64,000 nucleotides of DNA from the NCBI GenBank assembly GCA_028683955.1, contig JAQUGR010000001.1:124001-188000 (forward strand), in the 5' to 3' direction. Of this stretch, positions 17,428 through 25,859 are shown in pieces; position 1 is the first letter of the stretch, and each line of letters begins with the position of its first letter. The translations under genes and the position numbers were made by a program. The notes under the pieces were generated by a model. It worked only from the letters and a program-made list of their open reading frames with translations, was not told the DNA's origin and did not search any database. The stretch comes from Bacillota bacterium. Lineage in GTDB: Bacteria; Bacillota; TC1.

Positions 17428-18075
17428 ATGCTTAATAGTTTGTTTCTAAAGAAGAATAGTTGTTTTATTTGTCAGGCGCAAACAAAATCTTTTATTTGTA
17501 GTCATTGTAAAAAAGAACTAGACTTCTACCAAAATTTAAGGGGGCGATGTAATTTTAAAGAATTTAATTTACATTTTACTACACCCTATTACCAAAACTA
17601 TAAAAAAGTTTTATGGGATTTAAAGTTTGGTAAAAAAACAGGACTAGCAAAAGGCATGGCATATTTAATGTTGGAAGCTTATTTTAAAAAAAATAGTGAA
17701 ATACCTGAACTTTTAGGATATGTTCCTATGGGAATATTAAAAGAAAAGCAAAGAGGTTTTAATCAAAGTAAACTTTTAGCTGATGAGTTAGGAAAATTGC
17801 TTAATAAAAAAACGATTGATTTATTAAAAAGAAAAAATAATATTTCGCTTTATTTAAGTAAGAATATTGATAGACATTTATTGGTTAAAAACTCAATGAG
17901 TATTAAAACTGTAGTTGGAAAAAAGAGCATTCTTATAGTTGATGATGTAATGACTACAGGAGCTACAATAAGAGAAATAATAAGAATTCTAACAGTAAAT
18001 GGTTATAATGAGTTATCATTTCTACTCTTTGCAAGACAAGAAAACAAAGAAAACTTAGAAAGTTGGTTTACATAG
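17428..18075 (+). CDS. comF: ComF family phosphoribosyltransferase-like protein
   Basis: A 215-residue protein with an N-terminal zinc ribbon (Cys-X2-Cys at CFIC and CSHC, residues about 12-28) and a C-terminal phosphoribosyltransferase domain whose PRPP loop reads LIVDDVMTTGAT (about residues 171-182). ComF is needed for DNA uptake in naturally competent Firmicutes; in others its role is unclear. No other competence gene adjoins, which is usual; comF next to hpf is a common Firmicute arrangement. Confidence 0.9.
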   Translation: MLNSLFLKKNSCFICQAQTKSFICSHCKKELDFYQNLRGRCNFKEFNLHFTTPYYQNYKKVLWDLKFGKKTGLAKGMAYLMLEAYFKKNSEIPELLGYVPMGILKEKQRGFNQSKLLADELGKLLNKKTIDLLKRKNNISLYLSKNIDRHLLVKNSMSIKTVVGKKSILIVDDVMTTGATIREIIRILTVNGYNELSFLLFARQENKENLESWFT

Positions 18076-18107
18076 ATTTATGAATTTAATGTGTTGAAAT
18101 TAAGGAG

Positions 18108-18161
18108 TTATCCACAATATCAACATGAAAGTGAGTTCATTGCTGTGGAAACTGTGGATAA
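18108..18161. promoter_or_regulatory. Inverted pair of DnaA-box sequences upstream of hpf
   Basis: TTATCCACA at 18108-18116 and its exact complement TGTGGATAA at 18153-18161, plus the near match TGTGGAAAC at 18144-18152, lie in the comF-hpf gap. These are consensus high-affinity DnaA boxes. They could also base-pair in RNA as a 9-bp stem. Confidence 0.55.
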
Positions 18162-18184
18162 ATATACAAAAGGGAGTGAGTTTT

Positions 18185-18721
18185 ATGAGAGTAAATATCA
18201 GAGGAAAAGGTGTAGAAATTACAGAAGGTATGGAAAACTATATTCAAGAAAAATCTAAAAGTTTTACAGACAAATATTTTGGTGATTTTGATGGTGTAGA
18301 AATTCATGCACATTTAAAAGTAGAGAAACAAAAACATTTTGCAGAGTTTACTATATTTTTTCATAGTTATATGTTGAGAGGCGAAGCAGTTTCTCCAGAT
18401 ATGTATGCTTCTATTGATGAAGCATTTAAAAATATTGAAACACAATATAGAAAACATAAAGAACGTCTTTCAAGAAAAAATCTTAAGATGCATGGTATGA
18501 AAGAAGTACAAGAGTCAAATGTTGAAAAAGATGAAGATCAGTTAGAAATAATTAGAAGAAAGAGATTCACTTTAAAACCTATGAATGAGGAAGAAGCAAT
18601 TATGCAAATGGAATTGTTGGGACATAATTTCTATGTTTATTCAGATGATGAAACTAATAATATTCATGTAGCTTATAAAAGAAAAGAAGGTCATTTTGGA
18701 ATTATAGAAACAGAAAAATAA
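18185..18721 (+). CDS. hpf: Ribosome hibernation promoting factor, long form
   Basis: A 178-residue protein starting at ATG 18185 (AAGGGAGTGAG just upstream). An earlier in-frame ATG at 18125 would add residues unlike any HPF and lacks a spaced ribosome site. Residues 1-100 are the S30AE domain, opening MRVNIRGKGVEIT. Residues about 120-178 are the C-terminal dimerisation domain (FTLKPMNEEEAIMQMELLGH) that makes 100S ribosome dimers. A terminator follows, so it is probably a single gene. Confidence 0.95.
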   Translation: MRVNIRGKGVEITEGMENYIQEKSKSFTDKYFGDFDGVEIHAHLKVEKQKHFAEFTIFFHSYMLRGEAVSPDMYASIDEAFKNIETQYRKHKERLSRKNLKMHGMKEVQESNVEKDEDQLEIIRRKRFTLKPMNEEEAIMQMELLGHNFYVYSDDETNNIHVAYKRKEGHFGIIETEK

Positions 18722-18738
18722 CTTATTTATAAGACCTT

Positions 18739-18770
18739 GGATGTCCCTTGTAAGGGACATCCTTTTTTTT
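18739..18770 (+). terminator. hpf terminator
   Basis: GGATGTCCC (18739-18747) pairs with GGGACATCC (18754-18762), followed by eight T. The T run overlaps the next promoter's -35. Confidence 0.9.
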
Positions 18771-18797
18771 GACTATATAATGAAAATATTATATAAT
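18769..18797 (+). promoter_or_regulatory. Promoter of citrate synthase operon
   Basis: TTGACT (18769-18774), 17-base spacer, TATAAT (18792-18797): near-consensus vegetative promoter. Confidence 0.75.
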
Positions 18798-18832
18798 GAA
18801 AAAGATGTATTAAGGGGTATGGAGGTGTGGTT

Positions 18833-20176
18833 ATGTCGTATAGAAGATTAGATCAATTGATTGATAATTTAGCTAATGAAAATTACATTGATAATGAATT
18901 ATATAAGCTATATAACGTTAAACGTGGCTTGAGAGATGAACATGGCAAAGGTGTATTAGTCGGCTTAACAAAAATATCTGAAGTTCATGGTTATTTAGTT
19001 GATGAAGGAGAAAAAATTCCTGATGAAGGGAAATTATTATATAGAGGTATAAATGTAGCTGAACTTGTAAGAGGTTTTCAAAAAGACGGTAGATTTGGTT
19101 ATGAAGAAACATCATATTTATTGCTGTTTGGTAAATTGCCTAGTGATGAAGAATTAAATTGGTACTGTGCATATATGGCTGATAGAAGGACTTTAGTAAA
19201 AGGTTTTATTGAAGACTATATTCTGAAAAATCCTAGCATTAATATCATGAATGCAATGCAAAGATCTGTTTTAACCTTGTATGTATTTGATGAAAATCCA
19301 GATGCGGTTAATTTAGGGAATGTTTTAGTGCAATGTCTTGATTTAATAGCTAAAATACCATCATTGATGGCGTATGCATATCAAAGTAAAAAACATTGTT
19401 ATGAAAAAGAAAATCTTCATCTATATTCACCAAAAAGTGAATATAGCACAGCTGAAAATATTCTATACATGATAAGAGAAAATGGTTCATTTACTAGAAA
19501 AGAGGCTGAAGTTCTTGATTTGGCCTTAGTATTACATGCCGATCATGGTGGAGGTAATAACTCTTCATTTACTAATTATGTAATATCTTCAAGTGGAACA
19601 GATACCTACTCTGCAATAGCTGCTTCAATTGGCTCTTTAAAAGGACCAAAACATGGAGGGGCAAATCAAAAAGTATTGGAAATGATGGAATTTATTGCCA
19701 ATGAAATAGGAGATAATCCAACAGATGAAGAAATAAAAGATATTTTAAGAAGACTTATCAAAAAAGAAGCTTTTGATAAAAGTGGTCTTATATATGGAAT
19801 GGGACATGCAGTTTATACATCTTCTGATCCTAGAGCAAATTTGTTTAAAGAAAAAGCATTTGAGCTAGCAGAAGAGAAAGGTGTAGTTGAAGCATATTAC
19901 TTATTTTCTAGAATTGAACAATTGTCAAAAGAAGTTTTTAAAGAATTAAAAGGGCCAAATTTTGTTATATGTGCTAATGTTGATTTTTATTCTGGATTGG
20001 TTTATACAATGTTGGAAATACCACAGGAATTATTCACACCTTTATTTGCGGTAGCAAGAATAGTAGGATGGTGTGCACATAGGCTAGAACAAATAGTATC
20101 AGATAATAAAATAGTTAGACCAGCTTATAAAGGGATTAAGGGACGAATAAAATATACAAATATGGATGAGAGGTAG
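18833..20176 (+). CDS. gltA: Citrate synthase
   Basis: A 447-residue citrate synthase that condenses oxaloacetate and acetyl-CoA. ATG 18833 is chosen (GGAGG seven bases upstream) over GTG 18827. Active-site motifs are HADHGGGNNSSF and SLKGPKHGGANQKVLEMM (about residues 236-285), the GMGHAVYTSSDPRA histidine and Asp region, and the final NVDFYSGLVY segment. It is longer than the 370-residue type, in the style of clostridial enzymes. With the aconitase at 26.6 kb it would supply precursors for glutamate; no isocitrate dehydrogenase is in the window. A methylcitrate role cannot be excluded. Confidence 0.94.
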   Translation: MSYRRLDQLIDNLANENYIDNELYKLYNVKRGLRDEHGKGVLVGLTKISEVHGYLVDEGEKIPDEGKLLYRGINVAELVRGFQKDGRFGYEETSYLLLFGKLPSDEELNWYCAYMADRRTLVKGFIEDYILKNPSINIMNAMQRSVLTLYVFDENPDAVNLGNVLVQCLDLIAKIPSLMAYAYQSKKHCYEKENLHLYSPKSEYSTAENILYMIRENGSFTRKEAEVLDLALVLHADHGGGNNSSFTNYVISSSGTDTYSAIAASIGSLKGPKHGGANQKVLEMMEFIANEIGDNPTDEEIKDILRRLIKKEAFDKSGLIYGMGHAVYTSSDPRANLFKEKAFELAEEKGVVEAYYLFSRIEQLSKEVFKELKGPNFVICANVDFYSGLVYTMLEIPQELFTPLFAVARIVGWCAHRLEQIVSDNKIVRPAYKGIKGRIKYTNMDER

Positions 20177-20182
20177 ATTAAA

Positions 20183-20500
20183 ATGATTGAACATATCGAT
20201 GACAGTACATTTGAAAGTAAAGTTTTAAACTCAAAAGGACTTGTTTTAGTTGATTTTTGGGCTCCTTGGTGTGGACCTTGCAAAATGGTTGCACCAGTAC
20301 TTGAAGCTCTTGCAACTGAATTAGCAGGAGATGTTGAAATAAAAAAAATAAACACTGATGAAAACAGACACTCTGCAGAAAAATATGAAATCATGAGCAT
20401 TCCAACATTGATGATATTCAAAGATGGTAAACTTATTGATACAATTATTGGTTTTATTGGCAAAGAACAAATTAAAAATAGAATTATTGCAGCAAAATAA
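20183..20500 (+). CDS. trxA: Thioredoxin
   Basis: A 105-residue classical thioredoxin with the active site WAPWCGPCK (residues about 27-35) and the cis-proline SIPTLMIF segment. It lies six bases after citrate synthase and shares its stop region with the next gene's start. Thioredoxin is the electron donor for glycine reductase, and no thioredoxin gene lies inside the grd operon here, so this copy may serve it; that link is inference. Confidence 0.95.
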   Translation: MIEHIDDSTFESKVLNSKGLVLVDFWAPWCGPCKMVAPVLEALATELAGDVEIKKINTDENRHSAEKYEIMSIPTLMIFKDGKLIDTIIGFIGKEQIKNRIIAAK

Positions 20501-21171
20501 TGAATAAAAACTGGAATATAAGTGATAGTATATTAAGTTTTGCTATATTTTATCTCTTATTTAGCCTTGCTGATGTTTTAGCATCTAAGTTGAATATAAG
20601 TAAGGATTTAGTTTTTTTCATTAGTAGTGTTGTTGCTGTTATAAGTTTATTTACTATTTTGTATTTACAATTAAATAAAGGATCAGGAATAAAAAATAAG
20701 ATTGAAACAACATCCAAAAACAATAGTAAAGATTTTTTATTAGGTATTTCTACAGGCATATTACTAGGAGTAATTGTGCTTATTGGTGTTTTTAATGATG
20801 ATAAAGGTTTTTATTCATTATTATCAATCAAATATTTGAGGACATTCTTATATCCAAATGGGATATTTAATATGATCCTCTTTTTTCTTGTGTTTGTATT
20901 AGCAATACCTATAGCAGAAGAAATGTTTTTTAGAGGATTTATGTATCCGACAATTGAAATGCATTCTAATTTGATTATAGCAGCAATAGTTTCTAGCGTA
21001 TTTTCCGCAATATTTTTAAGCGGGTCAATATCATTCTTCTTATTATTTATATCAGGAATAGTTTTTGCCTTTCTTTATCAAAAGACCGAGGCAATTTTTT
21101 GTAGTATTGTATCACATATGACATTTAATTTAATAATTACATTGGTAATCTTTATAAAAGGAGGCAATTGA
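20500..21171 (+). CDS. CPBP-family intramembrane protein
   Basis: A 223-residue protein with about six membrane segments and the CPBP/Abi signature EEMFFRGF (about residues 141-148; EExxxR). The third motif, HMTFN (HxxxN), is present near the C-terminus. The second motif, normally FxxxH, reads FSAIF and lacks the histidine, so protease activity is doubtful. Starts within the stop of trxA (TAATG) and ends overlapping the next ATG by one base. Role unknown; members include CaaX-type proteases and bacteriocin immunity proteins. Confidence 0.8.
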   Translation: MNKNWNISDSILSFAIFYLLFSLADVLASKLNISKDLVFFISSVVAVISLFTILYLQLNKGSGIKNKIETTSKNNSKDFLLGISTGILLGVIVLIGVFNDDKGFYSLLSIKYLRTFLYPNGIFNMILFFLVFVLAIPIAEEMFFRGFMYPTIEMHSNLIIAAIVSSVFSAIFLSGSISFFLLFISGIVFAFLYQKTEAIFCSIVSHMTFNLIITLVIFIKGGN

Positions 21172-22265
21172 TGAGAAAATATTTAGTAGTTTCTCTTTCT
21201 ACAGGTGGAGGACATGCAACAGCAGGAAATTCCTTAGCAGAAAGATTGAGGGATAAAGGTCATGAAGTTTTAGTGATTGATTTATTTAAGGGAATCAACG
21301 CCAAAGGCTTACATAATTTTATTTGTGAAGGTTATAATTTTATTGCAACCAAAACACCACAATTGTATGAAACAATATATAGAGCTGGTAATAAACCTAT
21401 TATAGCTAAAGGATCTTTTGATTTAACCCGAAGGTTATCGCAAAGGAAAATTAAAGAATTTATAAATGTTTTTGATCCTGATGTTATTATTGCTGTACAT
21501 CCTATTGTTACTGATATATTAGGTGGGATGAAACAAAGAGGTCATCTTGAAAAACAAAAAATTGTATCAGTTATAACTGATTATTTAGCCCATTTTGTAT
21601 ATGTTCATAAACATAAATATATTGATGCTTACTTTGTTGGAAGCGATGTAACAAAAAGAGATCTTTTAAAAAGAGGAGTGGCTGAGGAAAAAATCTATCC
21701 ATTTGGGATACCAATTAAAAAAGAGTTTTACACTCCTGTAAATAAGTATAAAAATGGTAAATTTACAATTTTGGTTATGGGTGGAAGTTTAGGCAGTAGA
21801 AATATGTCTAGTGTCCTTATGCGTTTAATGAATGTTAAGGATAATCTTAAAATAATCGTAGTTTGTGGTAAAGATAGTGAATTGAAAATAAAAATGGATA
21901 AATTTATTAATATGAAACCAGATAAGGAAGTTTCTGTATATGGTTTTGTTACAGATGTCCAGAAGATGATGGATGAGGCTAATCTTTTAATCAGTAAACC
22001 TGGTGGAGCTTCAGTTACCGAAGCTTTACTTAGACGAATTCCTATGATAATACCTTATATGTTAGGTGGTCAAGAAAAAGAAAATAGAGACTATTTAATA
22101 GAAGAAAACGTAGCAATTTGGGTTAGTAATGTGAAAGATATAACTAAAATAGTTACTAAATTAATAAATGAACCTGAAATATTAGAGAAAATGGGCATGA
22201 ATATGGAACAAATAGCAGCAAATTTTTCAGTTGATAATGCAATTGAGGTTTTAGAAAATTTATAG
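21171..22265 (+). CDS. Diacylglycerol glycosyltransferase (MGDG synthase/UgtP-like)
   Basis: A 364-residue GT28-type enzyme that probably transfers sugar from a UDP-sugar to diacylglycerol. ATG 21171 has AAAGGAGG six bases upstream; the TTG before it is less likely. The N-terminal domain opens with STGGGHATAGN, the glycine-rich acceptor site of this family, and the C-terminal domain has VMGGSLGSRN and the nucleotide-binding SKPGGASVTEAL and PYMLGGQEKEN motifs. Peripheral membrane enzyme; MurG is more distant. Confidence 0.88.
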   Translation: MRKYLVVSLSTGGGHATAGNSLAERLRDKGHEVLVIDLFKGINAKGLHNFICEGYNFIATKTPQLYETIYRAGNKPIIAKGSFDLTRRLSQRKIKEFINVFDPDVIIAVHPIVTDILGGMKQRGHLEKQKIVSVITDYLAHFVYVHKHKYIDAYFVGSDVTKRDLLKRGVAEEKIYPFGIPIKKEFYTPVNKYKNGKFTILVMGGSLGSRNMSSVLMRLMNVKDNLKIIVVCGKDSELKIKMDKFINMKPDKEVSVYGFVTDVQKMMDEANLLISKPGGASVTEALLRRIPMIIPYMLGGQEKENRDYLIEENVAIWVSNVKDITKIVTKLINEPEILEKMGMNMEQIAANFSVDNAIEVLENL

Positions 22266-22295
22266 TAGCTTGAATTATGAATGGAGGAATTGAAA

Positions 22296-23540
22296 ATGGG
22301 CGAAGACTTATATATCCAAAAATTATTAGATAGTCAATTTTTGGATATACTATTGAAATTAGTAATTATTTACGGAGTTAGTGTGTTTTTTTCAATTTTA
22401 GCAAAAAGATTTAAACAACCAGCCGTTTTAGGATATATTATTGGTGGAATAGTACTTGGATTATTTTTAGGAGCGCGAACACAAATCACATTTTTCACAG
22501 ATTTATTTGGTGGTTTTACAATTGATGGTAAAACTAGAGTAATTTATGATTTGGCTCAAATAGGTGTAATCTTATTATTATTTTTGGCAGGATTAGGGAC
22601 AAATTTTAAATTATTAAAAGAAAATATTAGTAAATCGTCATTGGTGGCTATACTTGGTGTAATCTTTACGATTTCATTAACAATGGGAGCTTTGTTTTTA
22701 ATAAGTTGTGATTTTAAAGCATCACTTGCAATGGGGATAGTTCTTGCTTCAACAAGTATAAGCATCACAGTAGGCACTTTGAAAGAAATGGGTATGTTGC
22801 ATAAATTGACAAGTATTGTAATAACTGGTGCCGCAATAATTGATGATATTATCGGATTAATTTTAATTACCATATTAGGTATTTTTATGAATCCTAAATT
22901 TGATGGATTAAATATGGAATTTTATTTCATATTACTTAAGATAATAGGCCTATTTGCGGTTATTGGAATAATAGGATTTATTGTAATAAAAATGAATGTG
23001 AAAATTGAAGGGCATAATTTCTATAAAAAATATGGCGAACAGTTAATGATGGGTGTAATAGCTTTTTGTTTTGTTTTAGCATTTATGTCCCAATATTTAG
23101 GTGTATCAGTTATAATTGGTGCCTATTTTGCTGGATTAATGTTATCAATGACAAAATTAAAATCTTCAATAGAAAGACACTTAACAGGAATAGCAGAATT
23201 GTTTTTTGGACCTATATTTTTCATGTCAATTGGTTTAACTTTAGATTTAACTAATGTTACAAGTGTTGTTTTAACTGGTTTAATTATAGCGATTGTAACT
23301 GTAGCTGGTAAAGTATTAGGCTGTGGACTAGGAGCTAAAATTTCAGGTTTTGATTATAGATTATCAAAAAAAATTGGCTTTGGAATGGTTCCAAGAGGAG
23401 AAGTTTCATTTATTTCAGCAAGTCTAGCGGCTGGTATGGGTCTATTAAATGATAGTCATTTATCGATAGCTGTAATATGTATAATATTAACATCTATTCT
23501 AACACCAACTTTATTAAAAAAAGTTTATATAAAAAAATAG
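22296..23540 (+). CDS. Cation:proton antiporter (CPA2), first of tandem pair
   Basis: A 414-residue membrane protein with about 12 hydrophobic segments. ATG 22296 is chosen: GGAGGA is seven bases upstream and sits inside the alternative start at 22281. CPA2 features include FKQPAVLGYIIGGIVLGLF near the N-terminus and the paired aspartates of the ion site in AAIIDDIIGL (about residues 185-195). There is no C-terminal TrkA-N/RCK domain. The next gene is a paralogue of the same size, suggesting duplication and perhaps hetero-dimers. Confidence 0.88.
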   Translation: MGEDLYIQKLLDSQFLDILLKLVIIYGVSVFFSILAKRFKQPAVLGYIIGGIVLGLFLGARTQITFFTDLFGGFTIDGKTRVIYDLAQIGVILLLFLAGLGTNFKLLKENISKSSLVAILGVIFTISLTMGALFLISCDFKASLAMGIVLASTSISITVGTLKEMGMLHKLTSIVITGAAIIDDIIGLILITILGIFMNPKFDGLNMEFYFILLKIIGLFAVIGIIGFIVIKMNVKIEGHNFYKKYGEQLMMGVIAFCFVLAFMSQYLGVSVIIGAYFAGLMLSMTKLKSSIERHLTGIAELFFGPIFFMSIGLTLDLTNVTSVVLTGLIIAIVTVAGKVLGCGLGAKISGFDYRLSKKIGFGMVPRGEVSFISASLAAGMGLLNDSHLSIAVICIILTSILTPTLLKKVYIKK

Positions 23541-23560
23541 TTTTAAGTTAGGGAAAATGA

Positions 23561-24790
23561 ATGCAGGAAATTATAAATTCATCATTTATTAAATTAATAT
23601 TTGAACTAATAATACTTTATTCTTTTGGTTTATTATTCACTATTATAGCCAGGAAAACCAAGCAACCAGCATTTATTATTTATATAATTGGTGGGATTTT
23701 ACTTGGTTTTTTGCTTAGTCCAAGAACTGATTTTAAATTTATTATTGATTTATTTGGTGGTATAACTATAGATAGTAGAGTTGGAACTTTAAGAAATATT
23801 ACTCAAATTGGGCTTGTGTTTTTATTGTTTTTAACTGGACTTGAAACACATACAGATGAACTTAAAAGATATGGGAGGCATTCTATATTGACTGCTTTCT
23901 TTGGAGTTGTAACTCCATTTTCCCTTGTTTTTACAACAGTAATATTACTCGGATATGATTATAAGTTTGGAATTGTAATTGGAGCAGTAGTAATTGCTTC
24001 TAGTATTGGTATCACGAAAAATAAATTCATTAGTGTTGGACAAGAAAATTCTGATATGGATTGTGTAGTAAAGGGATCTACTATTGTAGATGATATTATA
24101 GGAGTAGTTGTAATTAGTTTATTAATTATTATTATACCAAGTAATGCTTTGACATATCATGATTGGTTAATAAGACTTATTATGACTTTGTCATCTTTTT
24201 TTAGTATTGTAGCTATAGGAATAGTAATTGTATATATTGATGCAAAATTAAGAACAAGAGATTTTAAAAATGCTCGATTTAATGAAATCATTATGGGATC
24301 AATAATTTTTATATTTATACTAACATTTTTTGTAAATATACTCGGTGTTTCTGCAATAATAGGTTCCTACTTTGCAGGATTAATTTTATCTTTAACTAGA
24401 TTAAAGAAAACGATATTAAAATTTTTAGTACCAATAGAAGGTATATTGATAGCACCAATTTATTTTATATCAAAAGGCTTAGCTATCGATGTAGTAGATT
24501 TTAAGTCAATTGTTGTAATTGGAATAATTATTGCTATAATGACTATTATAGGTAAGGTTGCTGGTGCTAGTTTTGGCGCAAAGCTTACTGGTTTAGATAA
24601 TGAAAGCTCATTAAGAGTTGGTTATGCAATGATACCAATAGGTGAAGTAGCCTATTTATTGGCAAGTATAGCTCGAGATGATGGGATTTTAGGGTACAGT
24701 GAACTTGGTAGTATTGTTATAGTTATTTTAATAACATCAATAGTTGGACCATTATTATTAAATAGTACATACAGGCATAAATTTAAATAG
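23561..24790 (+). CDS. Cation:proton antiporter (CPA2), second of tandem pair
   Basis: A 409-residue paralogue of the preceding gene, with the same TKQPAFIIYIIGGILLGF opening and the TIVDDIIGV ion-site aspartates (about residues 178-186). It likewise lacks a regulatory RCK domain. It diverges in loops and ends in a short basic tail. The 20-base gap from its neighbour supports co-transcription. Ion (Na+ or K+) unknown. Confidence 0.87.
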   Translation: MQEIINSSFIKLIFELIILYSFGLLFTIIARKTKQPAFIIYIIGGILLGFLLSPRTDFKFIIDLFGGITIDSRVGTLRNITQIGLVFLLFLTGLETHTDELKRYGRHSILTAFFGVVTPFSLVFTTVILLGYDYKFGIVIGAVVIASSIGITKNKFISVGQENSDMDCVVKGSTIVDDIIGVVVISLLIIIIPSNALTYHDWLIRLIMTLSSFFSIVAIGIVIVYIDAKLRTRDFKNARFNEIIMGSIIFIFILTFFVNILGVSAIIGSYFAGLILSLTRLKKTILKFLVPIEGILIAPIYFISKGLAIDVVDFKSIVVIGIIIAIMTIIGKVAGASFGAKLTGLDNESSLRVGYAMIPIGEVAYLLASIARDDGILGYSELGSIVIVILITSIVGPLLLNSTYRHKFK

Positions 24791-24804
24791 ATAGGGGTAC
24801 TTAA

Positions 24805-25209
24805 ATGAAATTTTATAGAAAAATTCAAGGATCAGTTTTAGGTGGAGTGTGTTTAGGAATAAGTGAAGAACTTAAAATTGACACTATGTTGGTGAGGTTG
24901 ATTGCAATTTTGGCTTTAATTATATCTGGTGGTTTTATAGGTCTTATTTATATTATTTTATGGGCTGTTTTACCTGCAATTGATAGTAATACTAATATTA
25001 AAGATGAAGTTATGGATAAGGTGAAACAATATAGCTTTCTAAAGGATAAGGTTAAGAATCCTAATATTATAGGAATAGGTTTAGTTGTATTTGGTTTATT
25101 AATATTGATAGATGTTATTTTACCTATTGATTTGATAATGAAATTTTTATTTCCAATTGCATTAGTAACAGGAGGAATTTACTTATTAATAGTAAATAAT
25201 AAAAAGTAA
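24805..25209 (+). CDS. PspC-domain membrane protein
   Basis: A 134-residue protein. Residues about 1-60 are a PspC domain (YRKIQGSVLGGVCLGISEEL, then a glycine-rich membrane helix ending WAVLPA). Residues about 90-130 add two more hydrophobic segments. PspC proteins sense or buffer envelope stress. It follows the antiporters by 14 bases, so may be co-transcribed. Confidence 0.88.
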   Translation: MKFYRKIQGSVLGGVCLGISEELKIDTMLVRLIAILALIISGGFIGLIYIILWAVLPAIDSNTNIKDEVMDKVKQYSFLKDKVKNPNIIGIGLVVFGLLILIDVILPIDLIMKFLFPIALVTGGIYLLIVNNKK

Positions 25210-25211
25210 AT

Positions 25212-25226
25212 TTATAATCATTATAA
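25212..25226 (+). promoter_or_regulatory. Perfect PerR box upstream of rubrerythrin
   Basis: TTATAATCATTATAA matches the Bacillus PerR consensus TTATAATNATTATAA at every fixed position. It lies 17 bases upstream of the -35. Confidence 0.75.
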
Positions 25227-25243
25227 ATATGTAAGAATTACTA

Positions 25244-25272
25244 TTGACATGATTTGTTTTCTATAATATAAT
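25244..25272 (+). promoter_or_regulatory. Rubrerythrin promoter
   Basis: TTGACA (25244-25249), 17-base spacer, TATAAT (25267-25272): perfect consensus hexamers. Confidence 0.85.
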
Positions 25273-25309
25273 TTTAATAGAATTAAACAAATATACAGGA
25301 GGAATTAAT

Positions 25310-25801
25310 ATGAGTACAAAAGATAATTTAATGGCAGCATTTGCTGGGGAATCACAAGCAAACAGAAAATATTTAGCATTTGCTAAGAAGGCTGATGCTG
25401 ATGGGTATAAATCAGCAGCTAGAATGTTTAGAGCAGCAGCAGAAGCTGAAACATTGCATGCACATGCACATCTTAATGCAGCAGATGGAGTTGGTTCAAC
25501 TGAAGATAACTTAAAAGCAGCAGTTAGTGGAGAGACATTCGAATTTGAACAAATGTATCCTCCTTATTTAGAAGAGGCTAAAACTGAAGGACAACAAAAA
25601 GCTATCCGTTCATTTTCTTACGCAATGGAAGCTGAGCAAGTACATGCAAAATTATTTGCAGATGTTCTTTCAAATCTTAGTAAAGAAGATGATAGTGTTT
25701 ATTATCTATGCCCAGTATGTGGCTATGTAGAGAAAAATGGTGCCCCAGATGTTTGCCCTATTTGTCAAGCAAAAGGAAGCTCATTTATAAAAGTAGAATA
25801 A
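25310..25801 (+). CDS. rbr: Rubrerythrin
   Basis: A 163-residue small rubrerythrin that reduces hydrogen peroxide in anaerobes. The N-terminal ferritin-like four-helix part carries the di-iron ligands (FAGESQANRKY, AEAETLHAHAH, and a later AMEAEQVHAKL helix). The C-terminal rubredoxin-like part has YLCPVCGY and DVCPICQA (about residues 130-155). A consensus promoter and a perfect PerR box precede it, so induction by peroxide is expected. A bidirectional terminator follows. Confidence 0.95.
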   Translation: MSTKDNLMAAFAGESQANRKYLAFAKKADADGYKSAARMFRAAAEAETLHAHAHLNAADGVGSTEDNLKAAVSGETFEFEQMYPPYLEEAKTEGQQKAIRSFSYAMEAEQVHAKLFADVLSNLSKEDDSVYYLCPVCGYVEKNGAPDVCPICQAKGSSFIKVE

Positions 25802-25823
25802 TTAGTTAATAAATAAAGATATA

Positions 25824-25859
25824 AAAAAAGAAGTTAATCATTTGATTAACTTCTTTTTT
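25824..25859. terminator. Bidirectional terminator between rubrerythrin and amidase
   Basis: A perfect 17-bp stem with a two-base loop; arms begin AAAAAAGAAGTTAATCA and end in a T run, so both strands have a terminator. Confidence 0.88.

Noticed and set aside
18108-18161. Replication origin suggested by DnaA boxes
   Set aside because: There is no dnaA, dnaN, recF or gyrase gene, and only two or three boxes with no AT-rich unwinding stretch of typical form. Kept as a regulatory-site finding only.
18125-18184. N-terminal extension of HPF from ATG 18125
   Set aside because: The added residues are unlike HPF, the ribosome site is badly spaced, and ATG 18185 has a strong one.
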